NCBI GenBank assembly: GCA_965230425.1
Contig: CBDDKW010000024.1
Coordinates: 62,001-126,000, forward strand
DNA: 64,000 nucleotides
Origin: CBDDKW01 sp965230425
GTDB taxonomy: Bacteria; Pseudomonadota; Gammaproteobacteria; UBA1113
Reading direction: 5' to 3'
The first letter of the stretch is position 1, and each line of letters opens with the position of its first letter. Positions 24,881 to 35,400 of the stretch are shown here, one piece after another. Below the pieces are notes generated by a model. The model was not told where the DNA came from. It did not search any database and was given only the letters and a program-made list of their open reading frames with translations. Position numbers and translations under genes: made by a program.

Positions 24881-26974
24881 TTAACTATTAATAACATTTT
24901 CAGCAATATTTGCTGGGGTTTCACTGTATTTAGCAAACTCCATGGAATACGTCGCACGTCCTTGAGACATGGAGCGTACATCAGTAGCGTAACCAAACAT
25001 TTCAGACAACGGCACTTGCGCACGAATTGTTTTTCCACTTGGAGTATCTTCCATACCTTGTACGATGCCACGACGACGATTTAAATCGCCCATGACGTCG
25101 CCCATATAATCTTCTGGGGTAACGACTTCCACATTCATGATAGGCTCAAGTAATACAGGTGATGCATTCAAAGCACCTTCCTTAAAGCATTTTGAACCGG
25201 CTAATTTGAAAGCCATCTCACTGGAGTCCACATCATGATATGAGCCGTCATATAAGGTAACTTTTACATCCACAACCGGATAGCCTGCAATCACACCATT
25301 TTCCATTTGCTCTTGCACGCCTTTATCCACAGCGGGAATATATTCTCTTGGTACAACACCACCGACAATAGCATTAACAAATTCGTAACCAGAGCCTGGC
25401 TCTTGTGGCTCGATCTTCAACCAAACATGACCGTATTGCCCACGACCACCTGATTGGCGAATGAATTTGCCCTCTTGTTCGATAGGCTGACGGATGGTTT
25501 CACGATAGGCAACCTGAGGTTTACCTACATTAGCTTCTACAGAAAATTCCCGCTTGAGGCGATCGACAATGATTTCTAAGTGTAACTCACCCATCCCTGC
25601 AATAATTGTTTGGCCAGACTCTTCATCGGTCCAAACGCGGAAAGAAGGATCTTCTTGCGCTAATTTGCCAAGCGCAATACCCATTTTTTCTTGATCGGGT
25701 TTAGTTTTTGGTTCCACAGCGACTGAGATAACAGGCTCTGGGAATTCCATACGCTCTAAGGTAATGACATTATCAACATCACATAATGTATCACCGGTGG
25801 TCACTGTTTTTAAACCAACGGCTGCGGCAATATCACCAGCACGTAATTCTTTAATTTCTTCGCGGGTGTTGGAGTGCATCTGTAAAATACGGCCGACGCG
25901 TTCTTTTTTACCTTTAACTGGGTTGTAAACTGAATCACCCGCATTTAACACACCTGAATACACACGGATATAGGTGAGTGTACCCACGTAAGGATCTGTT
26001 GCAATCTTAAATGCAAGAGCAGCAAAAGCTTCATCATCTGATGATTCGCGAGCGGATTCAGTGCCTGCTGCATCATCTAAGATACCCTTAATGGCAGGCA
26101 CTTCATTTGGCGCTGGTAGATAATCAATAACGCCATCTAATAGTGCTTGAACACCTTTGTTTTTAAATGCTGAACCGCAGAAGACTGGTACCACTTCATT
26201 ATTGAGTGTTTGTTGACGTAAACCAGCGCGAATATCTTCTGCACTTAAGTCGCCAGCCTCTAGATATTTATCCATTAGCTCTTCAGACGCTTCAGCAGCA
26301 CTTTCAACCATTTTTTCGCGCCACTCTTGGCAATCAGCTAACATATCTTCTGCTATGTCACGCTCGTCATATTTCATACCTTTAGTAGAGTCATCCCAAT
26401 AGATGGCTTTCATGCGGATTAGATCTACAACACCTTCAAAGCCTTCTTCTGCACCAATAGGTAACTGTACAGGTATTGGGTTTGAGCCAAGGCGGTCTTT
26501 AACTTGACCAACCACACGTAAGAAGTTTGCACCCGCACGGTCCATTTTGTTGACGAATGCCATACGTGGAACTTGGTATTTATTAGCTTGGCGCCATACT
26601 GTTTCAGATTGTGGCTCGACACCGCCAACAGCACAAAATACAGCCACAGAACCGTCAAGTACACGTAATGAACGCTCTACTTCAATGGTAAAGTCTACGT
26701 GACCAGGGGTGTCAATGATATTAATGCGATGTTCTGGATATTGTTGATCCATACCAGACCAGTGACAAGTGGTTGCCGCTGAGGTAATAGTAATACCACG
26801 CTCTTGCTCCTGTTCCATCCAATCCATGGTAGCAGCACCTTCATGCACTTCACCAATCTTATGGGAGCGCCCAGTATAGAATAGTATACGTTCTGTTGTT
26901 GTTGTTTTACCGGCATCAATATGGGCCATAATCCCAATATTGCGTACCTTTGATAAATCGATAGTGCGTGCCAC
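24881..26974 (-). CDS. fusA: Elongation factor G
   Basis: 697 residues, typical. GTPase that drives ribosomal translocation and, with RRF, recycling. G1 AHIDAGKTTTTERILFYTG near residue 18, G2 region EQERGITITSAATT, G3 DTPGHVDF, G4 NKMDR, followed by domains II-V; VVPREYIPAVDKGVQEQMEN and GDLNRRRGIVQGMED mark domains IV and V. 19-base gaps to rpsG and tufA. Confidence 0.99.
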   Translation of the reverse strand: MARTIDLSKVRNIGIMAHIDAGKTTTTERILFYTGRSHKIGEVHEGAATMDWMEQEQERGITITSAATTCHWSGMDQQYPEHRINIIDTPGHVDFTIEVERSLRVLDGSVAVFCAVGGVEPQSETVWRQANKYQVPRMAFVNKMDRAGANFLRVVGQVKDRLGSNPIPVQLPIGAEEGFEGVVDLIRMKAIYWDDSTKGMKYDERDIAEDMLADCQEWREKMVESAAEASEELMDKYLEAGDLSAEDIRAGLRQQTLNNEVVPVFCGSAFKNKGVQALLDGVIDYLPAPNEVPAIKGILDDAAGTESARESSDDEAFAALAFKIATDPYVGTLTYIRVYSGVLNAGDSVYNPVKGKKERVGRILQMHSNTREEIKELRAGDIAAAVGLKTVTTGDTLCDVDNVITLERMEFPEPVISVAVEPKTKPDQEKMGIALGKLAQEDPSFRVWTDEESGQTIIAGMGELHLEIIVDRLKREFSVEANVGKPQVAYRETIRQPIEQEGKFIRQSGGRGQYGHVWLKIEPQEPGSGYEFVNAIVGGVVPREYIPAVDKGVQEQMENGVIAGYPVVDVKVTLYDGSYHDVDSSEMAFKLAGSKCFKEGALNASPVLLEPIMNVEVVTPEDYMGDVMGDLNRRRGIVQGMEDTPSGKTIRAQVPLSEMFGYATDVRSMSQGRATYSMEFAKYSETPANIAENVINS

Positions 26975-26993
26975 TTTATGTAATCCTCAATTA

Positions 26994-27503
26994 TTAATTC
27001 CAGCGATAATGTGCAAAGGCTTGGTTAGCTTTCGCCATTCTGTGCACATCTTCACGTTTTTTCACAGCTTCACCGCGCCCGGCTAAAGCATCAACAAATT
27101 CACCAGCTAAGCGTAGCGCCATGCCTTTTTCGCTGCGCTTACGTGCAGCTTCAACCAACCAACGCATAGCCAGAGCCAGACGTCTATTTTCAGGCACTTC
27201 CACAGGTATCTGGTAAGTTGCACCACCAACACGGCGTGAACGTACTTCCACGAGTGGGCTGACCTTGTCTAGTACTTGGTTAAATAGAGCAACCGCTGGA
27301 GTATCAGTTCCAGCTTCACCTTCGTCGGTTACCGCAATATCTTTACTGCGTTCAACCATGACATTTAATGCGGTATAAACAACGCGCTCAGCGATGGATT
27401 TTTTACCACTGGTCATAAGACGGTTAATAAACTTAGCAATCAGCTCATCACCAAATTTGGGATCAGGTATTACTTTTCTCTTTTCGGCAGCTCTTCTACG
27501 CAT
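26994..27503 (-). CDS. rpsG: Small ribosomal subunit protein uS7
   Basis: 169 residues, longer than E. coli B forms (156), mainly by an internal acidic stretch about residues 56-68 (KDIAVTDEGEAGTDTPAV). Nucleates the 30S head; in E. coli it represses the str operon. RRRAAEKRKVIPDPKFGDEL, KVSPLVEVRSRRVGGATYQI and MAKANQAFAHYRW identify it. 49 bases after rpsL. Confidence 0.97.
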   Translation of the reverse strand: MRRRAAEKRKVIPDPKFGDELIAKFINRLMTSGKKSIAERVVYTALNVMVERSKDIAVTDEGEAGTDTPAVALFNQVLDKVSPLVEVRSRRVGGATYQIPVEVPENRRLALAMRWLVEAARKRSEKGMALRLAGEFVDALAGRGEAVKKREDVHRMAKANQAFAHYRWN

Positions 27504-27552
27504 GCTATCACTTCCTAATGGATTAATTAAATATGCACTAATTTATCTCTAG

Positions 27553-27939
27553 TTACTCTTTTGGTCGTTTCTCACCGTACTTCGACCGGCCTTGTCGGCG
27601 TCCACTGACACCGGCGGTATCCAAGCTACCACGTACAATATGGTAACGAACACCTGGTAAATCTTTTACCCTACCACCCCGTATTAATACCACGGAGTGC
27701 TCTTGCAAGTTATGGCCTTCACCGCCAATATAAGCGGTTACCTCATAACTACTGGTTAATCTCACACGAGCTACTTTACGCAGCGCTGAGTTTGGTTTTT
27801 TCGGGGTAGTTGTATATACCCGTGTACAGACGCCACGTCGTTGTGGACAGGCTTTTAACGCTGGAACCTTGCTTTTACGTCTTGGCCGTTTACGTCTTGT
27901 TTTACAAGAGGCTCTAACCAGCTGACTAATTCTTGCCAT
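27553..27939 (-). CDS. rpsL: Small ribosomal subunit protein uS12
   Basis: 128 residues (E. coli 124), with a 4-residue longer, more basic N-terminus (CKTRRKRPRRKSKVPALKAC). Decoding-centre protein controlling accuracy. The PKKPNSALRK loop (equivalents of E. coli Lys42/Lys43) and GGRVKDLPGVRYH (Lys87) are wild type, so no streptomycin-resistance change is seen. First gene of the str operon with its own strong candidate promoter upstream. Confidence 0.98.
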   Translation of the reverse strand: MARISQLVRASCKTRRKRPRRKSKVPALKACPQRRGVCTRVYTTTPKKPNSALRKVARVRLTSSYEVTAYIGGEGHNLQEHSVVLIRGGRVKDLPGVRYHIVRGSLDTAGVSGRRQGRSKYGEKRPKE

Positions 27940-28050
27940 TTCTATTTAACTCCAAGTTTTTCAACTTCTTACGCGACATTCCCGGCTTTTAATGGAGCCA
28001 TGTATGTCTGTATATTTTTTTACTATTTCCAATAACAATGCGCGAGCCTA

Positions 28051-28075
28051 GCCTCCTCACACATATGAAGGAGGC
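28051..28075. repeat. Hairpin between rpoC and rpsL
   Basis: GCCTCCT and AGGAGGC form a 7-base-pair stem with an 11-base loop. On the minus strand it begins about where transcription from the adjacent promoter should start, so it could be either a weak rpoC terminator (no U tract) or a 5' stem of the str leader. Confidence 0.5.
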
Positions 28076-28078
28076 GCG

Positions 28079-28107
28079 ATTCTAAATAGCTATGCCTTTT
28101 ATGTCAA
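28079..28107 (-). promoter_or_regulatory. Candidate strong str-operon promoter
   Basis: On the minus strand TTGACA (28102-28107) and TAGAAT (28079-28084) are 17 bases apart, a near-consensus sigma-70 promoter. The bases after the -10 box are CGCGCC, a GC-rich discriminator of the kind found in stringently controlled ribosomal promoters. It lies right after the rpoC stop and about 140 bases before rpsL. Confidence 0.75.
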
Positions 28108-28131
28108 GTCTTTAAGCTTGAATCCACACGA

Positions 28132-31100
28132 CTATTGCTGATCTTGCTCTGGTGGCGTTGAATCATCGGGTGACTTCAATGCCTCACTCAAAGCTTGCTC
28201 AATATCTGCTGCTGTTATTTCTTTCTCTGCTTCTTGGTCTACTTCTTCTTCAACCACAGCCTGTTCTTGGCGACTTAAGTGATAAGCCAGGCCAGTACCA
28301 GCAGGGATCAGACGGCCCACGATAACATTCTCTTTGAGACCACGCAGGTCATCGACTTTGCCACACACGGCCGCTTCAGTGAGTACACGCGTGGTTTCTT
28401 GGAATGATGCCGCTGAGATGAAGGATTCGGTATTTAATGAAGCCTTTGTGATACCCATGAGAACACGTTCATACTGTGCTTTCACTTTGCCTTCTTCACG
28501 TAATTTCTCATTTTCTTCACGTAATTTCACATCATCTACTTGCTCACCAGCCAACAAAGTACTATCACCAGGATCGGTAATTTGGACTTTGCGTAACATT
28601 TGTCGCACGATAGATTCAATGTGCTTATCATTGATTTTCACACCCTGTAAGCGGTATACATCTTGAATTTCATTAACAATATAATTCGCCAATGCATTTA
28701 CACCTAGGAGACGTAAGATATCATGAGGATTTGGTGCTCCATCAGCAATTACCTCACCTTTTTCAACATGCTCCCCTTCAAATACAGCCATATGACGCCA
28801 TTTCGGTATCAATGTTTCATAGGTAGAACCGTCTTCTGCGGTTAAGACTAAGCGACGCTTACCTTTGGTTTCTTTACCAAAACTCACAATACCGGTTATT
28901 TCGGCCAGAATTGATGGATCTTTTGGCTTACGTGCCTCGAACAAGTCAGCAACACGCGGCAAACCACCAGTAATATCACGTGTTTTTGAGGTTTCTTGTG
29001 GAATTCTTGCAACTACGTCACCGATTTCCACATCGCCACCATCTTCAACACTAACAATAGAACCTACCGGTAAGTAGTAATGAGCAGGTACTTTAGTGCC
29101 CGTGATACATAAATCATTGCCATCAGCATCAATTAATTTCACCATGGGTCGTAATTCTTTACCACTGGAGCTACGCTGCTTGCTTTCGGTCACAACAATA
29201 CTGCTCAGACCTGTCACTTCATCAACCTGACGATTCATCGTCACTGACTCGACTAAGTCTACAAAAGCAATCCTACCTGCTACCTCAGTAATAATCGGAT
29301 GAGTATGTGGATCCCAATTTGCAACAATTTGCCCAGCTTCAATTTCATCGCCATCTTTAGCAGATAACATTGCACCGTATGGGATCTTATAACGCTCTCT
29401 TTCTCGGCCATTTACATCCAATACGGTTAATTCCCCTGACCGTGATACTGCTACCAAATTACCGCTACTATGCTCTACTGATTTGACATTATGTAGCTTC
29501 AAGACACCTTGGTTTTTCACTTGAACATTATTAACCGCAGATGCCCGAGAAGCGGCACCACCAATGTGGAAGGTACGCATGGTTAACTGTGTTCCTGGCT
29601 CACCAATGGACTGCGCGGCAATGACCCCAACAGCTTCACCCATATTGACACGATGGCCACGAGCTAAGTCTCGACCATAACACGCTGCACAGACACCAAA
29701 TTTGGCTCTACAGGTTATCGGAGATCTTACCAAAACTTGATCGATCCCCATTTCTTCCAGATAGTCTACTTTAGCTTCATCTAACAGAACACCAGCTGGT
29801 AGAACTAATTCATTCGTGCGTGGATGAATAACATCATCAACAACCACACGTCCTAAGACGCGCTCACGTAATGGCTCTACAATATCACCACCTTCAATAT
29901 GCGGTGTCATCAAGATGCCTTCGGTGGTACCACAATCTTCTTCAGTCACTACCATATCTTGTGCAACATCCACTAAACGGCGAGTCAGATATCCTGAGTT
30001 CGCAGTTTTTAACGCAGTATCTGCAAGACCTTTACGTGCACCGTGAGTAGAAATAAAGTATTGTGCTACATTTAACCCTTCACGGAAGTTTGCTGTAATC
30101 GGCGTCTCAATAATCGAGCCATCTGGTTTAGCCATCAAGCCCCGCATACCGGCTAACTGACGTATTTGTGCAGCCGAACCCCGCGCACCGGAATCAGCCA
30201 TCATATAAATAGAATTAAATGATTCTTGCTGTACTTCCTCGCCGGCTGCATTAGTCACAGTATCATAAGCTAACTTATCCATCATTGCTTTTGCGACTTG
30301 TTCGTTAGTATGTGACCAAATATCAATAACCTTGTTATACCGCTCACCATGTGTCAGCAAACCGGAAGCATATTGACTTTGAATTTCTTTAACTTCGTCA
30401 GCAGCTTTCTCAATTAACTCAGGTTTCGCTTCTGGAATAACTAAATCATCAATACCAACGGATACACCTGCACGAGTTGCATAGGAGAAACCGGTATACA
30501 TGAGATGGTCAGCAAAAATGACAGATTCTTTTAAACCAACATGGTGATAACACGTATTCACTAACTGAGAAATCTTTTTCTTGGTCAGCGACTGATTAAT
30601 TAGCTTGAAAGGTAAACCTTTTGGCAAAATTTGTGAAAGCAACGCACGACCTACGGTTGTCTCAATTAAATTATACGAGGACTTTTCATCTTCTGTGCCT
30701 ACATTTTCAAATTCTTTAATGCGTACTTTGATACTCGCATGAATATGCACATTATCAGTTTCATATGCGCGCACTACTTCATTGATATTTGCAAAGCAGC
30801 TACCTTCACCTTGCACATTGACCTGTGAACGAGTCATATAGTACAGACCTAATACCACATCCTGTGTAGGTACGATAATTGGCTCACCATTTGCCGGCGA
30901 TAAGACATTATTCGTTGACATCATCAAGGTACGTGACTCTAATTGTGCCTCGATGGTAAGTGGAATATGTACCGCCATCTGGTCACCGTCAAAGTCAGCA
31001 TTATAAGCTGTACAAACGAGTGGGTGTAATTGAATCGCTTTACCTTCGATCAATAGAGGTTCAAAGGCTTGAATACCTAATCTATGTAGCGTAGGCGCAC

Positions 31101-32430
31101 GGTTCAATAACACAGGATGTTCGCGAATGACACCGGCAAGGATATCCCATACCTCAGGGATTTCTCTTTCCACCATCTTCTTCGCAGCTTTGATAGTTGT
31201 CGCTAAACCACGTAATTGTAATTTGCTGAAAATAAAAGGCTTAAATAACTCAAGTGCCATTTTCTTCGGCAGACCACACTGATGCAACTTCAAGGTTGGA
31301 CCAACCACAATCACAGAACGCCCAGAGTAATCTACACGTTTACCCAATAAGTTCTGACGGAAACGTCCTTGCTTACCTTTAATCATATCTGCTAATGATT
31401 TTAGTGGGCGTTTATTTGAACCTGTAATTGCGCGACCGCGACGACCATTATCCAATAACGCATCCACTGACTCTTGCAACATACGTTTTTCATTACGTAC
31501 GATGATGTCTGGCGCATTTAAATCTAAGAGACGCTTTAAGCGATTATTACGGTTGATCACTCGGCGATATAAATCATTCAGATCAGAAGTAGCAAAACGT
31601 CCACCATCCAAAGGAACTAATGGTCGTAGATCAGGTGGTAAGACAGGTAATACTGTCATAATCATCCATTGTGGATTATTACCTGAGGCAAAGAATGACT
31701 CCATTAGTTTCAGACGTTTAGTTAGTTTCTTGATCTTTGTTTCTGAAGATGTCGTAGGTAATTCTTCACGAATTGCAGCAATTTCAGTTTCTAGGTCAAC
31801 CCCTAACAATAGCTCTTGCACGGCTTCTGCACCCATACGTGCATCAAATTCATCACCGTATTGTTCAATGGCATCTAAGTATTCATCATCAGACAGTAAC
31901 TGACCGCGTTCTAAATGTGTCATACCTGGATCAATTACCACAAACGCTTCAAAATACAAAATACGCTCAATATCACGCAACGTCATATCGAGTAACAAAC
32001 CAATACGGGAAGGTAATGATTTTAAGAACCAAATGTGGGCTACTGGGCTGGCTAGTTCGATATGTCCCATGCGCTCACGGCGTACTTTTGATAATGTGAC
32101 TTCAACACCGCATTTTTCACAGATAACACCACGGTGCTTTAAGCGTTTATATTTTCCACAAAGACATTCATAGTCTTTCATTGGACCAAAAATCTTAGAA
32201 CAGAATAAACCATCACGCTCTGGTTTAAAGGTTCGATAATTGATGGTTTCTGGTTTGGTGACTTCTCCATAGGATTGCGCACGGATCATATCGGGTGATG
32301 CTAAACCAATACGCAGGGCATCAACTTCCGTGACGTGACCTTGTTGTTTTATGTAAGACAATAAATCGCCCATTACTGGAGCACCTGTTAGACGATTTGC
32401 CATTGCAACATTTTCTCTTCTTTCCGCCAT
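28132..32430 (-). CDS. rpoC: RNA polymerase beta' subunit
   Basis: 1432 residues (E. coli 1407). Contains the N-terminal zinc ribbon (CLCGKYKRLKHRGVICEKCG), the clamp, the catalytic Mg motif NADFDGDQMAVH near residue 480, the trigger loop region, a second Cys cluster (CRAKFGVCAACYGRDLARGH) and a C-terminal acidic tail. The first 20 residues (MAERRENVAMANRLTGAPVM) precede the usual start; a start at the internal MAN is possible. 27 bases after rpoB. Confidence 0.99.
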   Translation of the reverse strand: MAERRENVAMANRLTGAPVMGDLLSYIKQQGHVTEVDALRIGLASPDMIRAQSYGEVTKPETINYRTFKPERDGLFCSKIFGPMKDYECLCGKYKRLKHRGVICEKCGVEVTLSKVRRERMGHIELASPVAHIWFLKSLPSRIGLLLDMTLRDIERILYFEAFVVIDPGMTHLERGQLLSDDEYLDAIEQYGDEFDARMGAEAVQELLLGVDLETEIAAIREELPTTSSETKIKKLTKRLKLMESFFASGNNPQWMIMTVLPVLPPDLRPLVPLDGGRFATSDLNDLYRRVINRNNRLKRLLDLNAPDIIVRNEKRMLQESVDALLDNGRRGRAITGSNKRPLKSLADMIKGKQGRFRQNLLGKRVDYSGRSVIVVGPTLKLHQCGLPKKMALELFKPFIFSKLQLRGLATTIKAAKKMVEREIPEVWDILAGVIREHPVLLNRAPTLHRLGIQAFEPLLIEGKAIQLHPLVCTAYNADFDGDQMAVHIPLTIEAQLESRTLMMSTNNVLSPANGEPIIVPTQDVVLGLYYMTRSQVNVQGEGSCFANINEVVRAYETDNVHIHASIKVRIKEFENVGTEDEKSSYNLIETTVGRALLSQILPKGLPFKLINQSLTKKKISQLVNTCYHHVGLKESVIFADHLMYTGFSYATRAGVSVGIDDLVIPEAKPELIEKAADEVKEIQSQYASGLLTHGERYNKVIDIWSHTNEQVAKAMMDKLAYDTVTNAAGEEVQQESFNSIYMMADSGARGSAAQIRQLAGMRGLMAKPDGSIIETPITANFREGLNVAQYFISTHGARKGLADTALKTANSGYLTRRLVDVAQDMVVTEEDCGTTEGILMTPHIEGGDIVEPLRERVLGRVVVDDVIHPRTNELVLPAGVLLDEAKVDYLEEMGIDQVLVRSPITCRAKFGVCAACYGRDLARGHRVNMGEAVGVIAAQSIGEPGTQLTMRTFHIGGAASRASAVNNVQVKNQGVLKLHNVKSVEHSSGNLVAVSRSGELTVLDVNGRERERYKIPYGAMLSAKDGDEIEAGQIVANWDPHTHPIITEVAGRIAFVDLVESVTMNRQVDEVTGLSSIVVTESKQRSSSGKELRPMVKLIDADGNDLCITGTKVPAHYYLPVGSIVSVEDGGDVEIGDVVARIPQETSKTRDITGGLPRVADLFEARKPKDPSILAEITGIVSFGKETKGKRRLVLTAEDGSTYETLIPKWRHMAVFEGEHVEKGEVIADGAPNPHDILRLLGVNALANYIVNEIQDVYRLQGVKINDKHIESIVRQMLRKVQITDPGDSTLLAGEQVDDVKLREENEKLREEGKVKAQYERVLMGITKASLNTESFISAASFQETTRVLTEAAVCGKVDDLRGLKENVIVGRLIPAGTGLAYHLSRQEQAVVEEEVDQEAEKEITAADIEQALSEALKSPDDSTPPEQDQQ

Positions 32431-32457
32431 TAGCTATATCTCACTATCAAAAGGGAA

Positions 32458-35400
32458 TTAAAGGGTTTCTAAGTCTACGTCTAGACCCAAAGCACGTATC
32501 TCGCGTATCAATACATTGAATGATTCTGGCATACCAGGGTCCATCGCATGGTTACCATCGACAATGTTTTTATACATCTTAGTTCGTCCTCCTACATCAT
32601 CTGACTTCACAGTCAACATTTCTTGCAGTGTATAGGCTGCGCCATAGGCTTCTAGCGCCCATACTTCCATTTCCCCGAAACGCTGACCACCAAACTGTGC
32701 TTTACCACCGAGAGGTTGCTGTGTCACCAAACTATATGAGCCAGTGGAGCGTGCATGCATTTTATCATCAACTAAGTGATTTAATTTCAGCATGTACATA
32801 TAACCCACTGTGACCGGTCGGTCGAAGCGTTTACCAGTACGTCCATCTGTCAATCTTGCCTGCCCAGAGGTGGGTAAGCCGACTAGCTCTAAAAGCGCTT
32901 TGATTTCAGCTTCTGAAGCACCATCGAACACAGGTGTAGCGATAGGTACACCTTTACGCAGGTTTCTAGCCATAGTAAATAATTCATCATCAGGCAAACC
33001 ATCAATATCCACTTTGTTAATACCGGCATTACTGTAAATCTTCTTCAGTAAGTCTCTCACTTCTGCGGCTTTCGCTTGTGCTTGTAGTAAGGCATTGATT
33101 TGATTACCCATGTGCTTTGCAGCCCAACCTAAGTGGGTTTCAAGTACCTGGCCCACGTTCATACGTGAAGGTACACCCAAAGGATTTAAGACAATATCAA
33201 CAGGAGTACCATCGTCCATATAAGGCATATCTTCTTCAGGTACGATCATTGAAATCACACCTTTGTTACCATGTCGTCCTGCCATTTTGTCACCAGGTTG
33301 CACGCGGCGCTTAACTGCCATGTAAACTTTAACAATTTTCAGGACACCAGGGGCAAGATCATCTCCTTGAATGATTTTCTTACGCTTAGCTTCTAATTTT
33401 TCCTCGAAATCTGTGCGGAGCTGTTGCAACTGTTCAGCAATTTTTTCTAATTGTTGATTGACTTCATCATTTTGCAGCACTAATTCAAACCACTGATCAC
33501 GTGACAATTCAGACAATAATGCTGGAGTAATCTTAGCTCCTGCGCTTACACTGGCCGGACCTTTTGTGATAATACGATTTTGTAAGAGCTTTTCTGCACG
33601 TTGGTAGATATCAGCTTCACGGATACGCAACTCGTCATCAATATCTTTCTTAGCTGTAGCTAATTGCGCGCGTTCAATTTCTAATGCGCGCTCATCTTTA
33701 TCTACACCATCACGTGTAAAGACTTGTACATCGATCACTGTACCGTTCATCCCTGTTGGAACTCTGGATGAGGTATCTTTTACGTCAGAGGCTTTTTCAC
33801 CAAAAATAGCTCTCAGTAGTTTTTCTTCCGGCGTTAATTGAGTTTCCCCTTTTGGTGTTACTTTACCTACGAGGATATCGCCTGCTTGTACTTCGGCACC
33901 AATATAGACAATGCCTGACTCATCAAGCTTAGATAAAGCGCTTTCACCCACATTAGGTATATCACCTGTAATTTCTTCAGGCCCTAGCTTAGTGTCACGA
34001 GCAACACAGGTTAACTCTTCAATATGAATGGTAGTAAAACGATCTTCTTTTACAACACGCTCAGAGATAAGGATAGAATCCTCAAAGTTATAACCATTCC
34101 ATGGTGTAAACGCTACCAGTAGATTTTGTCCTAAGGCCAACTCACCCATGTCAGTTGAAGGTCCATCAGCAATAACATCGCCACGTTTAACAATGTCACC
34201 TTCTTTTATCAAAGGCTTCTGATTAATACAGGTATTTTGGTTAGAGCGGGTGTACTTAATCAAATTATAAATATCCACACCGGTTTCACCGGTTGTAGCT
34301 TCATCATCATTCACACGAATGACAATACGTGAAGAATCGACAGAATCGACAATACCACCACGCTCAGCAATAGCCGTCACCCCAGAATCAGTAGCAACAA
34401 TACGTTCCATACCCGTACCCACTAAAGGCTTTTCGGCAATCAGCGTAGGTACAGCCTGACGTTGCATGTTTGATCCCATTAACGCACGGTTAGCATCATC
34501 ATGTTCTAAGAATGGAATAAGTGACGCAGCTACGGAGACGATTTGTTTTGGTGAGACATCCATGTACTGAATTTTGTCTGCAGTAGTCAAACCAAACTCG
34601 TTATTGTGTCGACAAGCAATCAATTCGTCGACTAATTTATTGTTGCTATCTAATGTCGCATTAGCCTGGGCAATAACAAATTCACTTTCTTTAATAGCGG
34701 AAAGGTAATGAATTTCATCGGTGGCTTTGCCGTCAACAACTTTTCGATACGGAGTTTCTAAGAAACCATATTCATTAGGCCGTGCATAAACAGCCAATGA
34801 GTTAATCAAACCAATGTTTGGACCCTCTGGTGTTTCAATCGGACATAATCTTGCATAGTGTGTTGTATGTACGTCGCGCACTTCAAAACCAGCACGCTCA
34901 CGTGTTAAACCACCAGGACCTAAAGCTGAAACACGTCGCTTATGGGTAATTTCAGATAAAGGATTATTTTGGTCCATAAACTGTGATAACTGGCTGGAAC
35001 CAAAAAATTCTTTAATTGCCGCTGACACAGGTTTTGCATTAATTAAGTCTTGAGGCATTAGATTATCGGAATCCGCTAAGCTTAAGCGATCTTTCACTGC
35101 TCGCTCTACCCGTACTAAACCAATTCGGAATTGATTTTCAGCCATTTCACCAACACTACGCACCCGTCGATTACCTAAATGGTCAATATCATCAACAACG
35201 CCTTTACCATTACGAATATCAATTAATACACGTAATACATCTAAAATATCTTCTTTTGATAAAGTACCTGGGCCTACAATTTCCTCACGACCAACGCGCA
35301 AATTGAATTTCATACGGCCTACAGGAGACAGATCATAACGATCATCAGTGAAAAATAGATTTTCGAAGAGACTTTCTGCGGCTTCTTTCGTTGGTGGCTC

